Source of the DNA: Rhizobium nepotum 39/7
GTDB lineage: Bacteria; Pseudomonadota; Alphaproteobacteria; Rhizobiales; Rhizobiaceae
Reading direction: 5' to 3'
NCBI RefSeq assembly: GCF_000949865.1
Contig: NZ_JWJH01000012.1
Location: 255,928-319,927 of the forward strand
DNA length: 64,000 bases
Below, in pieces: positions 37,811-50,305 of the stretch. The translations under genes were made by a program, and so were the position numbers. Below the pieces are notes generated by a model. It made no database searches. It saw only the letters and a list, made by a program, of their open reading frames with translations, and was not told the DNA's origin. Numbering within the stretch: the first letter of the stretch is position 1; each line of letters opens with the position of its first letter.

Positions 37811-38821
37811 TCACTGATAAAGGGCGGGACGCGGGGGAAGGTCGATGGCGACCGCAGCGCCCCCGGTTTCCTGCGCGGCCACGCAGGCATCGGATGTGAT
37901 GGCGGCCACGTAACCATCCCATGAATTAGGCCCGGCCGCTGTGCCTTTCGCCGCCGCATGGATGAAATCCTGCAACTCCACATCGTAGCTGGCAATGAAA
38001 CGGTCTTTCCAGTCGGTGAGGATGTCGTTCTGCAGCTTTGCGCCGAGGCGCGTCTGGACGGACATCGGTTCCGGCAGGCTGGCTATGCCGTCTTCGCCAA
38101 CCACCTGGCACTGGATATCATAACCATAATGGCAATTGACGAAGATTTCGACGTCGATGATCGTGCCCTTTGCCGTTTCCAGAATGACGATCTGCGGGTC
38201 CTTCAGCCGCGCATGGCTTCTGGCCGCTGAGCGAGGAAAGAGAACCCGCGCCGAGACATAGTCGTCGTTTAGCAGCCAGCGCAGCACGTCGATCTCGTGG
38301 ATCATCGTGTCGTGGATCGCCATCGGGGTGACGTATTGCTCCGGAACCGACGGGTTACGGTGGGCGGCATGCACCATGATCGGCGCGCCGATCTTGGTAT
38401 CGACCGCCTGTTTCAGCGCCACATAACCGCTGTCGTAACGGCGCATGAAACCGACCTGAACAAGCCGCTTGCCCTGCGCCACCTCGGCGCCGACGATGCG
38501 TTTTGCGCCTTCCGCCGTTGTCGCCAGCGGCTTTTCGCAGAAGCAGGGCTTGCCGGCGGCAATGGCGGCCAGCACATATTGCTCGTGCGTGGCACCCCAG
38601 GAGGTGACGAGCACGGCATCCACATCCGGCGACGCGATCAGTTCCTCGCCGGTGGCGAAGATGACGGCATCCGGGGCGATGTCGTTCCTCACCGCCTCGG
38701 CGGATGCCGGGTTGACGTCGCTGAGCGCCACGACCTTCGCGCCTCCCAACACCCTGTTGATACGGCGGGCATGGTCACGGCCAATTGCGCCGGTGCCGAT
38801 GACACCAATTCTCAAAGTCAT
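37811..38821 (-). CDS. Gfo/Idh/MocA dehydrogenase, inositol 2-dehydrogenase-like
   Basis: 336 residues from the ATG at 38821, where the Rossmann motif starts at once ([16 protein letters not shown]). It has the EKPLATT motif near residue 95 with the catalytic lysine, and [10 protein letters not shown] and [10 protein letters not shown] near 125-175 as in inositol dehydrogenases IolG/IdhA and rhizopine MocA. It would oxidise a cyclitol or sugar with NAD. It lies 9 nt before the second isomerase gene and 10 nt after the first, a clear operon. The best guess is a scyllo- or myo-inositol-type substrate. Confidence 0.82.
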   Translation of the reverse strand: MTLRIGVIGTGAIGRDHARRINRVLGGAKVVALSDVNPASAEAVRNDIAPDAVIFATGEELIASPDVDAVLVTSWGATHEQYVLAAIAAGKPCFCEKPLATTAEGAKRIVGAEVAQGKRLVQVGFMRRYDSGYVALKQAVDTKIGAPIMVHAAHRNPSVPEQYVTPMAIHDTMIHEIDVLRWLLNDDYVSARVLFPRSAARSHARLKDPQIVILETAKGTIIDVEIFVNCHYGYDIQCQVVGEDGIASLPEPMSVQTRLGAKLQNDILTDWKDRFIASYDVELQDFIHAAAKGTAAGPNSWDGYVAAITSDACVAAQETGGAAVAIDLPPRPALYQ

Positions 38822-38831
38822 AGGAAAAACC

Positions 38832-39731
38832 TCACTTGCGGTATTTTTCGATGTAGTTGTTGATCTCGGCGCACATGAACCTGCCCGATTCATCGGCCCT
38901 GTCCTCCCAGGCAAAGACACAGGAGGTCACGATGCCGTCGAAGCCGATTTCGGAAAGCGTGCCGAAGAAGTCGTCCCACGGCACCTCGCCCTGGCCGATA
39001 TTCAAGTGCTGGTGCACCCGCGCCTGCGTGCCCGGCGGGTTGAGAATGTAGCGCAGCCCGGAGCTGGCCTTGTGGTTGAAAGTATCGCCGACATGAACGT
39101 GGGCGAGTACATCCTTCGCCTCGCGCAGCATCGCCTTGGTGTCGTCGCCGAAATAGAAGGTGTGCGGTGCGCAATAGAGGAATTTCACATTCTTCGAATT
39201 GACGGTGCGGATGATGTCGAGGGCTGGTTGCAGCGTCTCGCACCAGTCTTCCGGATGCGGCTCGACATGCAGGTTGATGCCTTCCCGCTCGAAGATCGGC
39301 ACCAGTTCCTCCATGGAGCGCCACCAGGCATCTTCGCAGGCCTCGATCATCGAGCCGGTATGGCAGCAATAGCAGGAACCCCTGTCGGGATGCGGACCAC
39401 GGCCGAATTCGGAATTCATCGTGTCGACCTCCAGTTCAACGGCGATCTCGATGGCGCGTTTCCAGTGTTTTACTGCCGCCTGCCGTTCGGTCTCGTCATT
39501 GGAGGCCCAGCGATACATTGGCAGCAGCGAGGCGATCCTGACGTTTTCCGCCGCCAGCGCCTTCTTGAACGAGCGGATCCTTTCGGGAAACACACGCGGC
39601 GCCTTGAACCATTCGAGAAAATCGGCGCGCGGGCTGAGTTCGATCCAGTCGTAACCGAGTTCCTTCACCTTGGCGGGAAGAGCTTCGAGGCTGAGATGGC
39701 GGTGCATGAATGGGTCGAGGGCGATGCGCAT
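38832..39731 (-). CDS. TIM-barrel sugar isomerase/epimerase, IolH-like
   Basis: 299 residues of the xylose-isomerase-like barrel fold. The N terminus is [18 protein letters not shown] and the acidic/His clusters are [21 protein letters not shown] and [10 protein letters not shown] cysteine-rich stretch ([10 protein letters not shown], near residue 122) is unusual. The size and His/Glu layout are similar to IolH and related cyclitol isomerases. It begins the catabolic string and follows a binding-protein gene on the same strand by 171 nt. Confidence 0.75.
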   Translation of the reverse strand: MRIALDPFMHRHLSLEALPAKVKELGYDWIELSPRADFLEWFKAPRVFPERIRSFKKALAAENVRIASLLPMYRWASNDETERQAAVKHWKRAIEIAVELEVDTMNSEFGRGPHPDRGSCYCCHTGSMIEACEDAWWRSMEELVPIFEREGINLHVEPHPEDWCETLQPALDIIRTVNSKNVKFLYCAPHTFYFGDDTKAMLREAKDVLAHVHVGDTFNHKASSGLRYILNPPGTQARVHQHLNIGQGEVPWDDFFGTLSEIGFDGIVTSCVFAWEDRADESGRFMCAEINNYIEKYRK

Positions 39732-39902
39732 ATACGCCTCCTTATCTGCATGTCTGTTGAAAAGCCCTGACGGGCGGACTGGTTGAGGCTGCGGTTTCCG
39801 GGAGAAAGAAACCGCAGCCTTTGGCCGCCATTTTCGGGGGCGACCGTGTTTTCGGATTCCCTAGTCACGGCATCCGCAATGCATGTCGATCGAATGTCCG
39901 GC

Positions 39903-40844
39903 TCAGTTCTTGGCCTGGTAGTCCTTGAGGTTTGCGGGCGTCACCAGCTCAAAGGGCACGAAGACCTTCTTGTCGATCTTCTCGCCCTTGGCGAGCCTCA
40001 GCGCGGCGTCCACGGCGCCCTTGCCCTGACCTGCGGCATTCTGGAACACGCTGACATCCAGTTCGCCCGCTGCCATGGAGACGAGAGCGTCCTGCGTCGC
40101 ATCGATACCTGCAATGATGACGCCATCCATCGGCCGGCCGGCCGCCTTCAGCGACTGGATCGCGCCGATCGCCATCTCGTCATTGTTGGAAATCACCGCA
40201 TCGAACTCAACGCCAGCCGAGAGCCAGTTGGTCATCAGGTCCGACCCCTGCGTGCGTGACCAGTTGGCGGACTGCTCCTCGACAAGCTTTATGAAGCTGC
40301 AATCCGGGGTAGCGATGACCTCCTTGATGTCCTCTGTCCGCATGCGGGCAGCCTGATTGGAAAGCTCTCCCATCATCACCACGGCCTTGGCTTCCGTTTT
40401 GCCCGCCGCCTTCAGAAGCCGGCAGACTTCCTGCGTCTGCAAGGTTCCCGACTGTTTTTCATCGGAAGCGACGAAGGCCTGTTTGTCCGGCAGGCTGTCG
40501 AGATTGACCGGCTGGCGGTTGACGTAAACGAGCGGGATACCGGCGGCAGTCGCGGCCTGCGAAAGCGCCACCGTCGCATCCGTATCGACGGGATTGACGA
40601 TGATGGCGTCAACGCCGGCGGCAATGAAATTCTGCACCTGGCTCAATTGTTTGCCGACATCGTTCTGCGCGTCCTCGATCTGCAGCGAGACGCCGTTCAT
40701 GCCCTTCGAATAATCGATCATGCCGTTACGCAGCACGGTCAGGAAATTGTCATCGAACAGGGCCATCGAAACGCCGATGGTCTCAGCCGACGCCGTAGTC
40801 GCCAGCATGGTGGCCAAAGCCGCAATCGCTAAATGTCTTTTCAT
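39903..40844 (-). CDS. periplasmic sugar-binding protein, inositol/rhizopine type (MocB-like)
   Basis: 313 residues from the ATG at 40844, preceded by GGAGGA. Signal peptide 1-20 (MKRHLAIAALATMLATTASA). Mature type I binding protein of the ribose/inositol class: SQVQNFIAAGVDAIIVNPVDTDA near 60-85 and ISNNDEMAIGAIQSLKAAGR near 220. It fits inositol- and rhizopine-binding proteins (IbpA, MocB). No permease or ATPase is encoded nearby, so it must share a transporter encoded elsewhere or act as a chemoreceptor partner. A LacI-type operator overlaps its likely promoter. Confidence 0.85.
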   Translation of the reverse strand: MKRHLAIAALATMLATTASAETIGVSMALFDDNFLTVLRNGMIDYSKGMNGVSLQIEDAQNDVGKQLSQVQNFIAAGVDAIIVNPVDTDATVALSQAATAAGIPLVYVNRQPVNLDSLPDKQAFVASDEKQSGTLQTQEVCRLLKAAGKTEAKAVVMMGELSNQAARMRTEDIKEVIATPDCSFIKLVEEQSANWSRTQGSDLMTNWLSAGVEFDAVISNNDEMAIGAIQSLKAAGRPMDGVIIAGIDATQDALVSMAAGELDVSVFQNAAGQGKGAVDAALRLAKGEKIDKKVFVPFELVTPANLKDYQAKN

Positions 40845-41105
40845 GTCGTCCTCCTCCGAAAATCTTGAAAAAAAACCGGTCGGACGGCAGCAAGTGCATT
40901 GCGCCGCAACCGCTTTCCGGCAAAAGGATACCCGTCGCCGAAGATGGAAATCTGCGGCGTTTGGCAACCTTGAAACATCATTATTGTCGTGGATCAGCCT
41001 CCTGCCCGCTCCACATGCCGGCAACATTTTCCTAGTTCGCGGCCAGCGTCAACGCATCTGCGGCAGCGGAATCCATCAAGGCTGATAGAAAGAGACGGGA
41101 ATTTA

Positions 41106-41120
41106 TGATAGAATCTATCA
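41106..41120 (-). promoter_or_regulatory. LacI-type operator within the MocB-like gene promoter
   Basis: TGATAGA-A-TCTATCA, perfect 7-bp arms around one base. On the minus strand a candidate -35 TTGACT (41124-41129) and -10 CATAAA (41102-41107), 16 nt apart, bracket the palindrome, the arrangement of a repressor site. It begins 6 nt past the LacI stop codon. A partial copy lies upstream of the LacI gene itself. Confidence 0.55.
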
Positions 41121-41125
41121 AACAG

Positions 41126-42154
41126 TCAAAGACTCTCAGGAACCCACAGATGGGCGGGTACAAATCTTTGCCCCGGCGTTTCCGCCATGCCGTGTTCGAT
41201 GGTGTGAACCATGGTGGCGACAAGGTCTGCGCATAATTCGCGAAGCGGCGTCTGGAACACGCCGGTAATGCGCCGCTCCAGCAGCGCCTGCCGGGATTCC
41301 GGCGTCAACTCGTTGACGAGGCAGACGATGGTTTCCTGGCGGTTCTCCTGCTGCAAGGCCTCGATCACGCCTTCCATGCCGCCGCCGATGCAATAGATGC
41401 CGACGAGATCTTGGTGTTTGGCGATGGTGTCCATGACAAGCTCATAGGTCAGGCGCCGCGTTTCCAGCGTGATCAGCGCGTCCATCACCTCGAATTCCGG
41501 CGCATATTCCCTGATATAGCTGCGAAAGCCGGTTTCCCGCAGCGAATGGCCGTGAAAACGGTGGCCGCCGAGCAACAGCAGAACCTTGCCCTTGCTGCGC
41601 GCCAGCCGCGAGATCATCCACGCCGCTGTGCGCCCGACCTTCATGTTATTCGCGCCGAGATAGGCTTCCCGCACGCCCTGAGCGAAATCGGAAAGCAGGG
41701 AAAAGGTGGGAATGCCCTTGGCTTTCAGCGCCTCGACGGCCGCCGTAACGTCATGATGGTCAGGTCCGGTGGCCGCCACGGCCTGCACCCGGCCTTTCAT
41801 ACCGGAAAGAAGTGCGGCAAGCTCGCTCGGCTCGCCCGACTGGGCAAATTCAATGCGCAGGTTCAGATGCCGGTCCCTGACGTTGCGCGCCGCAAGCTCC
41901 AGCTCATCGGCGAATGTCTGGTAAAAGGAGTGTCGTTCTTTCCGCAAAATGATGCCGAGATTATAGGACGGCAGATCGGCCAGCATGCGCTGGCGGATGA
42001 TGTTGGTGGCGTGAAAACCGATCTTCTCCGCCGCCTCGAACACCCGCCGGGAGGTCTCCTCCCGCACCGGCAGGCGACCATTCAACACCCTGTCGACAGT
42101 CGCAACGCTGACGCTGGCGGCGTTTGCAACATCTGTGATGGTCGGACGTTTCAT
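41126..42154 (-). CDS. LacI-family regulator of the inositol/rhizopine-like genes
   Basis: 342 residues from the ATG at 42154; the longer reading would add about 50 unconserved residues. Helix-turn-helix TITDVANAASVSVATVDRVLNG (residues about 4-25), then a ligand domain like RbsR-type regulators (VGIYCIGGGMEGVIEALQ; GVFQTPLRELCADLV). It stands upstream of the MocB-like gene on the same strand with a matching operator between, so it probably controls that gene and, by the partial operator at 42213, itself. Confidence 0.87.
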   Translation of the reverse strand: MKRPTITDVANAASVSVATVDRVLNGRLPVREETSRRVFEAAEKIGFHATNIIRQRMLADLPSYNLGIILRKERHSFYQTFADELELAARNVRDRHLNLRIEFAQSGEPSELAALLSGMKGRVQAVAATGPDHHDVTAAVEALKAKGIPTFSLLSDFAQGVREAYLGANNMKVGRTAAWMISRLARSKGKVLLLLGGHRFHGHSLRETGFRSYIREYAPEFEVMDALITLETRRLTYELVMDTIAKHQDLVGIYCIGGGMEGVIEALQQENRQETIVCLVNELTPESRQALLERRITGVFQTPLRELCADLVATMVHTIEHGMAETPGQRFVPAHLWVPESL

Positions 42155-42212
42155 GAAGACACCTCTGCGCGCGGAAAGAATCCTGTCATACCCGCAAAAC
42201 ATGTCACGGTTC

Positions 42213-42223
42213 ATGATAGAATC
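42213..42223. promoter_or_regulatory. partial copy of the LacI-type operator
   Basis: ATGATAGAATC repeats the left half and centre of the palindrome at 41106-41120, 59 nt upstream of the LacI start. The right half is degenerate (CAACGC). It may be a weak autoregulatory site. Confidence 0.4.
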
Positions 42224-42343
42224 CAACGCACGCCAGGAGATTTCGGCAGCGGATACCAGGGGTGACGCTGAACGCCCCCCACAGGATAGGCACGGCAGCG
42301 GCATCCGGCCCGTTTTGATGGCAGCCGGGATGCCGCGATCCCG

Positions 42344-43549
42344 TCAGACCCGCTCGAGCGCCACGGCAATGCCCTGCCCGACGCCGATGCACATGGTCGA
42401 GAGCGCATAACGCTTGCCGGTCAGCGAAAGCTCGAGTGCTGCGGTGCCGGCAATGCGGGCACCGGACATGCCGAGCGGATGGCCGAGCGCAATGGCACCG
42501 CCATTGGCATTGACCCGCGCATCGTCGTCGGCAATGCCGAGCTGGCGAAGCGTTGCGATACCCTGACTGGCGAAAGCCTCGTTCAGCTCGATCACGTCGA
42601 GCTGTTCCTGCGTCAGGCCGAGCCGCGCAAGAAGCTTGGCCGAGGCCGGGGCCGGGCCGATGCCCATGACGCGCGGCGGAACGCCGGCAGTTGCACCGCC
42701 GAGAATGCGGGCAATCGGCGTCAGGCCATATTTCCTGGCCGCCGCCGCCGAAGCGATGATAAGTGCGGCCGCACCGTCATTGACGCCGGATGCATTGCCA
42801 GCCGTCACTGTCGCGCCGTCGCGCTTGTTCACCGGCTTCAGCTTCGCAAGCGACTCAAGGCTCGTGGCGCGCGGATGTTCGTCTTTCGACACCACCAGCG
42901 GATCGCCCTTGCGCTGCGGGATCGTGACCGAGACGATTTCCTTGTCGAGGCGGCCATTGGCCTGCGCGTCGGCAGCCTTTTGCTGGCTGAGAACGGAAAA
43001 AGCATCCTGATCTTCGCGTGAGACCTGATAATCAACGGCCACGTTATCACCGGTCTCCGGCATGGAATCGACGCCATATTGCGCCTTCATCAGCGGGTTG
43101 ACGAAACGCCAGCCGATGGTGGTGTCGTAGATTTCGGCATTGCGCGAAAAGGCGCTTTCGGCCTTGGGCAGCACGAAGGGCGCGCGGCTCATGCTTTCTA
43201 CACCGCCGGCGACCATCAGTTCCGCCTCGCCGGATTTGATGGCGCGGGCGACGGCAATGACGGCATCCATGCCCGAACCGCACAGCCGGTTGATGGTGGT
43301 TCCTGTCACCGAGACCGGCAGGCCGGCCAGCAGCAGCGACATGCGCGCGACATTGCGGTTATCCTCGCCCGCCTGATTGGCGCAGCCGAAGATCACGTCC
43401 TCGACAGCTTCCCAATCCACGGACGGGTTACGTTCCACAAGCGCTCTCAGCGGCACCGCACCAAGATCGTCGGCGCGCACGGAGGAAAGGGCGCCGCCGA
43501 AACGGCCGATCGGTGTGCGGATATAGTCGCAGATGAATGCATCGGTCAT
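42344..43549 (-). CDS. pcaF: 3-oxoadipyl-CoA thiolase
   Basis: 401 residues from the ATG at 43549. Thiolase motifs: nucleophilic cysteine in NRLCGSGMDAV near residue 90, NEAFASQG near 330, GGAIALGHPLGMSG near 350 and the second cysteine in TMCIGVGQG near 385. It splits 3-oxoadipyl-CoA with CoA to succinyl-CoA and acetyl-CoA, the last step of protocatechuate breakdown. It follows pcaJ by 10 nt in the pcaIJF operon. The family also holds acetyl-CoA acyltransferases, but linkage to pcaIJ makes PcaF by far the best call. Confidence 0.95.
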   Translation of the reverse strand: MTDAFICDYIRTPIGRFGGALSSVRADDLGAVPLRALVERNPSVDWEAVEDVIFGCANQAGEDNRNVARMSLLLAGLPVSVTGTTINRLCGSGMDAVIAVARAIKSGEAELMVAGGVESMSRAPFVLPKAESAFSRNAEIYDTTIGWRFVNPLMKAQYGVDSMPETGDNVAVDYQVSREDQDAFSVLSQQKAADAQANGRLDKEIVSVTIPQRKGDPLVVSKDEHPRATSLESLAKLKPVNKRDGATVTAGNASGVNDGAAALIIASAAAARKYGLTPIARILGGATAGVPPRVMGIGPAPASAKLLARLGLTQEQLDVIELNEAFASQGIATLRQLGIADDDARVNANGGAIALGHPLGMSGARIAGTAALELSLTGKRYALSTMCIGVGQGIAVALERV

Positions 43550-43559
43550 CGGTTTTTCC

Positions 43560-44255
43560 TCAAAGTTCCGGGGCGACAAGATCAGCGACTTCGCCATCAA
43601 CATGGAGAGGCGCGCCGGTCATGGCCTGCAATTCTTCTGATGTCATCGCGGCCAGCTTTTCACGCAGCACGAAGCGGCCATCGACCACGTCGATCACCGC
43701 ATGGCTGGTGTAGATGCGGGTGATGCAGCCGACGCCGGTCAGCGGAAAGGCACATTTTTCGACCAGCTTCGGTTCGCCGTTCTTGGTTACATGTTCGGTG
43801 ATGACGAAAACCTGCTTTGCGCCATGCACCAGATCCATGGCGCCGCCGACGGCGGGCACGCCCCTGGAGCCGACCCGCCAATTGGCGAGATCGCCGTTCT
43901 GCGCCACCTGATAGGCCCCGAGAATCGCCACATCCAGATGCCCGCCGCGCACCATGGCGAAACTGTCGGCATGGTGGAAGAAGGAGGCGCCGGGTTTCAG
44001 CGTCACGGCCTTCTTGCCGGCATTGATGAGGTTCCAGTCCTCTTCGCCCTCCGGCGGCGCTTCACCGAAATTCAGAATACCGTTTTCGGTGTGGAAAATC
44101 GCCTGACGGCCGGGCGGCTGGTAACGGGCGACCATTTCGGGAAAACCGATGCCGAGATTGACGTAAGCGCCATCGTCAATGTCCTGCGCCGCACGCCAGG
44201 CGATCTGGGCGTTGGAAAGCTTGATATCGTCGCGGGTGTTGATTGGCTGGGTCAT
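43560..44255 (-). CDS. pcaJ: 3-oxoadipate CoA-transferase subunit B
   Basis: 231 residues from the ATG at 44255, overlapping pcaI by 4 nt. The catalytic glutamate lies in HTENGILNFGEAP near residue 55, with GGHLDVAILGAYQV near 105. With PcaI it moves CoA from succinyl-CoA to 3-oxoadipate. The family also serves acetoacetate and other 3-oxo acids, but the neighbouring thiolase and IclR regulator identify the pathway. Confidence 0.94.
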   Translation of the reverse strand: MTQPINTRDDIKLSNAQIAWRAAQDIDDGAYVNLGIGFPEMVARYQPPGRQAIFHTENGILNFGEAPPEGEEDWNLINAGKKAVTLKPGASFFHHADSFAMVRGGHLDVAILGAYQVAQNGDLANWRVGSRGVPAVGGAMDLVHGAKQVFVITEHVTKNGEPKLVEKCAFPLTGVGCITRIYTSHAVIDVVDGRFVLREKLAAMTSEELQAMTGAPLHVDGEVADLVAPEL

Positions 44256-44959
44256 GCGTAGGCTACTCCCGCGCGAATGAGAATTTCTTCCTGTTGCGGA
44301 TCGGCTATTTCCACGACGCCATTGACGAAAATACCGGGTGTCACGACATGCTCCGGATCGATCTCGCCGGCCGCGACGATCTTCGAGACCTGCGCGATGG
44401 TGGTGGCTGCCGCCATGCACATTAGCGGGTTAAAATTGCGCCCCGCCTTGTTGTAGGTGAGGTTGCCATAGGTATCGCCAAGCTCGGCCTTGACGATGGC
44501 GAAATCCGCCTTCAGCCAGCGTTCCTGAACATAAGACCGGCCGTCGAATTCAGCGATCGGCTTGCCATTGGCAAGCTCGGTGCCGAAGGCCGTCGGGGTA
44601 TAGAATGCCGGAATGCCGGCACCGCCGGCACGGATGCGCTCGGCAAGCGTGCCCTGCGGCACAAGCTCCAGCTCGATTTCGCCGGCCAGATATCTGTCGG
44701 TGAAAGCGCGCGGATCGGAAGAGCGCGGAAACGAGCAGATCATCTTCCTGACCATGCCCGCATCGATCATCGCGGCAATGCCGATACGACCATTGCCCGC
44801 ATTGTTGTTGATCACCGTCAGGTTCTTCGGGCCCTTGTCGATCAGCGCGTGGATCAACTCGATGGGCGCGCCGGAGCCGCCGAAACCACCGATCATCACC
44901 GTCGCGCCGTCGCCGATACCGGAAATGGCATCGGCCGCGCTGTTGATTGTCTTGTCCAT
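44252..44959 (-). CDS. pcaI: 3-oxoadipate CoA-transferase subunit A
   Basis: 235 residues; the CoA-binding glycine run is MIGGFGGSGAPIELI near residue 22, with AFYTPTAFGT near 123 and ERWLKADFAIVKA near 145. It forms a heterotetramer with PcaJ. First gene of pcaIJF, divergent from the IclR-type regulator, with a PcaR-like operator between them. AGGATTGATATG gives a good ribosome site. Confidence 0.94.
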   Translation of the reverse strand: MDKTINSAADAISGIGDGATVMIGGFGGSGAPIELIHALIDKGPKNLTVINNNAGNGRIGIAAMIDAGMVRKMICSFPRSSDPRAFTDRYLAGEIELELVPQGTLAERIRAGGAGIPAFYTPTAFGTELANGKPIAEFDGRSYVQERWLKADFAIVKAELGDTYGNLTYNKAGRNFNPLMCMAAATTIAQVSKIVAAGEIDPEHVVTPGIFVNGVVEIADPQQEEILIRAGVAYA

Positions 44960-45066
44960 ATCAATCCTCCATCCAGCCGAACGGTAAAAACCCGGAGGGC
45001 TGCCTGGCGGAGAGCTAAATCCGAATCCGTCTCGACGGCAAGAATTTTGTGCGTTATATTATTTTT

Positions 45067-45081
45067 GTTCGTATATCGCAC
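45067..45081. promoter_or_regulatory. PcaR-type operator
   Basis: GTTCGTATATCGCAC closely resembles the GTTCGATAATCGCAC site reported for PcaR of Pseudomonas putida (differences only at the centre). It lies 15 nt before the regulator start and 108 nt before pcaI. A nearby TTTTGTGCG at about 45045-45053 is an inverted match to CGCACAAA, extending the symmetric region. Confidence 0.65.
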
Positions 45082-45095
45082 AAATGGAGCGTGAC

Positions 45096-45857
45096 ATGGC
45101 CGTCAATGAAAGAGACATGATGGGCGGTCTCGCCAAGGGGCTGAAGGTAATAGAGGCGTTCAGCGCCGAGCGCCCGCGCCTCTCTATTTCCGATGCAGCT
45201 GACATCGCAGGCCTTGACCGCGCCACCACGAGGCGCTGCCTGCTGACACTGTCGGAACTGGGTTACGCCGCCTATGACGGCAAGTTCTTCACCGTCACCC
45301 CCAAGGTTCTGCGGCTCGGAACCGGTTGTCTGGCTACCATGCCACTGCCGCGCATCGTCCAGCCTCTGCTTGATCGTCTTTCGGAAGAGGTCGGCCAGAG
45401 CACATCCGTCTCCATCCTGGACGAGACCGAAATCGTCTATGTGGCGCGTGCCGCCCAGCAGCGGGTCATGTCCATCGCCTTGATGCCGGGCTCACGTCTG
45501 CCCGCCTATTGCACATCGATGGGCCGCGTTCTCCTCTCAGTTCAAACGCCGGAGCGGCGGCGGGAAATTCTTGAAACCTCGAAGCTGGTAGCGCGCACGG
45601 AGAAGACGATGATTGCCATCGACGCCCTGCTCTCCGAAATCGAGGCGACCGGCAATCGTGGATATGCCCTGATCGACCAGGAGGTGGAGATCGGCCTTCG
45701 CTCCATTGCTGTGCCGCTGAAAACCGTGCGTGGGCAGACGGTTGCCGCGCTTAATGTCGGGCTTGCCGCCTCGGTGGCTTCAATGGACGATCTGGTGGAA
45801 AGGTATCTTCCCGCACTTCTGGCCGTTCAGCGGGAACTGGCAAGAATGCTGGTGTAA
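45096..45857 (+). CDS. pcaR: IclR-family regulator of pcaIJF
   Basis: 253 residues from the ATG at 45096 (GGAG five bases upstream; an ATG four codons earlier lacks this). An IclR winged helix-turn-helix at about residues 10-70 (ISDAADIAGLDRATTRRCLLT) is followed by the effector domain (AYCTSMGRVLLS; RGYALIDQEVEIGLRSIAVPL). PcaR proteins activate pcaIJ in response to 3-oxoadipate. Divergence from pcaIJF and the operator between them support this name. Confidence 0.88.
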   Translation: MAVNERDMMGGLAKGLKVIEAFSAERPRLSISDAADIAGLDRATTRRCLLTLSELGYAAYDGKFFTVTPKVLRLGTGCLATMPLPRIVQPLLDRLSEEVGQSTSVSILDETEIVYVARAAQQRVMSIALMPGSRLPAYCTSMGRVLLSVQTPERRREILETSKLVARTEKTMIAIDALLSEIEATGNRGYALIDQEVEIGLRSIAVPLKTVRGQTVAALNVGLAASVASMDDLVERYLPALLAVQRELARMLV

Positions 45858-45868
45858 GCGCGGGTCTG

Positions 45869-48989
<3,121 letters not shown>

Positions 48990-48996
48990 CGAACAT

Positions 48997-49012
48997 ATAA
49001 TCCACAGGTTAT
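48997..49012. promoter_or_regulatory. PcaQ box upstream of pcaDCHGB
   Basis: ATAATC-CACA-GGTTAT, a near-perfect match to the ATAACC-N4-GGTTA(A/T) PcaQ site described in Sinorhizobium, seven bases from the pcaQ start and 73 nt before pcaD. The position suits activation of pcaD and autorepression of pcaQ. Confidence 0.75.
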
Positions 49013-49084
49013 AATTTTCACCGATAATGTCATTTTACTTAACCGGAACGCGCTTGCAATATCAGCAACAGGAGGAAGTACACC

Positions 49085-49882
49085 ATGCATTTTCTGCGCT
49101 GTGGCAAAAACGCGATCCATTACCGTGCGCACGGACTGGAAAGCGGCAGGCCGGTCATCGCCTTCATCAATTCGCTGGGCACCGATTTCCGCATCTGGGA
49201 TGCGGTGATCGAGACGCTCGGCAACGACTACGCTTTCGTCCTGCACGACAAGCGCGGCCATGGCCTATCCGATATCGGCCACCCTCCCTATTCGATAGAC
49301 GACCATGTCGACGATATTATCGCCATCCTCGATCATCTTTCCGTCAAAAAAGCGGTCATCTGGGGTCTTTCGGTCGGGGGACTGATCGCGCAGGGGCTTT
49401 ATGCCCGCCGTCCCGATCTCGTGGCCGCCCTGGTGCTCAGCAACACCGCCCACAGGATCGGCACTGCCGAGATGTGGAACGCGCGCATCGACAAGATCGC
49501 CACTGACGGCCTTGCCTCGCTGATCGATCCGGTGATGGAACGCTGGTTCACATCAGCCTTCCGCCATCAGGACAATGTGGCCTATGCGGGCGCGCGCAAC
49601 ATGCTTTCCCAACAGCCGGAGGCCGGATACAGCGGCACCTGCGCCGCCATTCGCGATGCGGATTTCACGCGCGAAGCGGGCCGCATCGCCGTGCCGACGC
49701 TTTGCGTGGCGGGCGATCAGGACGGCTCGACCCCGCCTGCGCTGGTGCAGTCGCTGGCGGATCTCATTCCCACCAGCCGCTTCGTCACCATCGCTGATTG
49801 CGGCCATATTCCATGCCTTGAACAGCCGCCTGCCTACGCACGGGCGGGCGGCGATTTTCTCAAGACCTTGCCGGAGCACTGA
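49085..49882 (+). CDS. pcaD: 3-oxoadipate enol-lactonase
   Basis: 265 residues of alpha/beta-hydrolase fold. The nucleophile elbow is WGLSVGGLIAQ near residue 98, an aspartate lies in VAGDQDGSTPP near 215, and the catalytic histidine in IADCGHIPCLEQP near 240. It hydrolyses 3-oxoadipate enol-lactone to 3-oxoadipate. First gene of pcaDCHGB; GGAGGAAG precedes the ATG. Confidence 0.94.
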   Translation: MHFLRCGKNAIHYRAHGLESGRPVIAFINSLGTDFRIWDAVIETLGNDYAFVLHDKRGHGLSDIGHPPYSIDDHVDDIIAILDHLSVKKAVIWGLSVGGLIAQGLYARRPDLVAALVLSNTAHRIGTAEMWNARIDKIATDGLASLIDPVMERWFTSAFRHQDNVAYAGARNMLSQQPEAGYSGTCAAIRDADFTREAGRIAVPTLCVAGDQDGSTPPALVQSLADLIPTSRFVTIADCGHIPCLEQPPAYARAGGDFLKTLPEH

Positions 49883-49885
49883 CAG

Positions 49886-50305
49886 ATGGCGGACAATATC
49901 GACAAGAACGAAAGATTCGAGCAGGGCATGAAAACCCGCCGCGCCGTGCTTGGTGACGCCCATGTCGACCGCGCGCAGACGGTGGCGACCGGGTTCGACC
50001 AGCCATTCCAGCAGCTCATCACCGAAGCGGCCTGGGGCACGGTATGGTCCGGCAACCACTGGACGAAGCGCGAGCGCTCGATGGTCACCATCGCCTTGCT
50101 TGCCGCACTCGGCCAGGACGAGGAGCTTGCCATGCATGTGCGCGCCACCGCCAATACCGGCGCCACCGAGGCGGATATCCGCGAAGCGCTGCTGCATGTC
50201 GCGATCTATGCCGGCGTGCCCGCCGCCAACCACGCATTCAAGACCGCCAAGCTTGCTCTGGCCGGAATGAAGGCCGATAGTTCCAGCGAGGAGGAGACGA
50301 AATGA
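49886..50305 (+). CDS. pcaC: 4-carboxymuconolactone decarboxylase
   Basis: 139 residues, the whole length one carboxymuconolactone decarboxylase domain ([39 protein letters not shown]). It decarboxylates gamma-carboxymuconolactone to the enol-lactone used by PcaD. It starts 4 nt after pcaD and overlaps pcaH by 4 nt. Confidence 0.94.
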   Translation: MADNIDKNERFEQGMKTRRAVLGDAHVDRAQTVATGFDQPFQQLITEAAWGTVWSGNHWTKRERSMVTIALLAALGQDEELAMHVRATANTGATEADIREALLHVAIYAGVPAANHAFKTAKLALAGMKADSSSEEETK

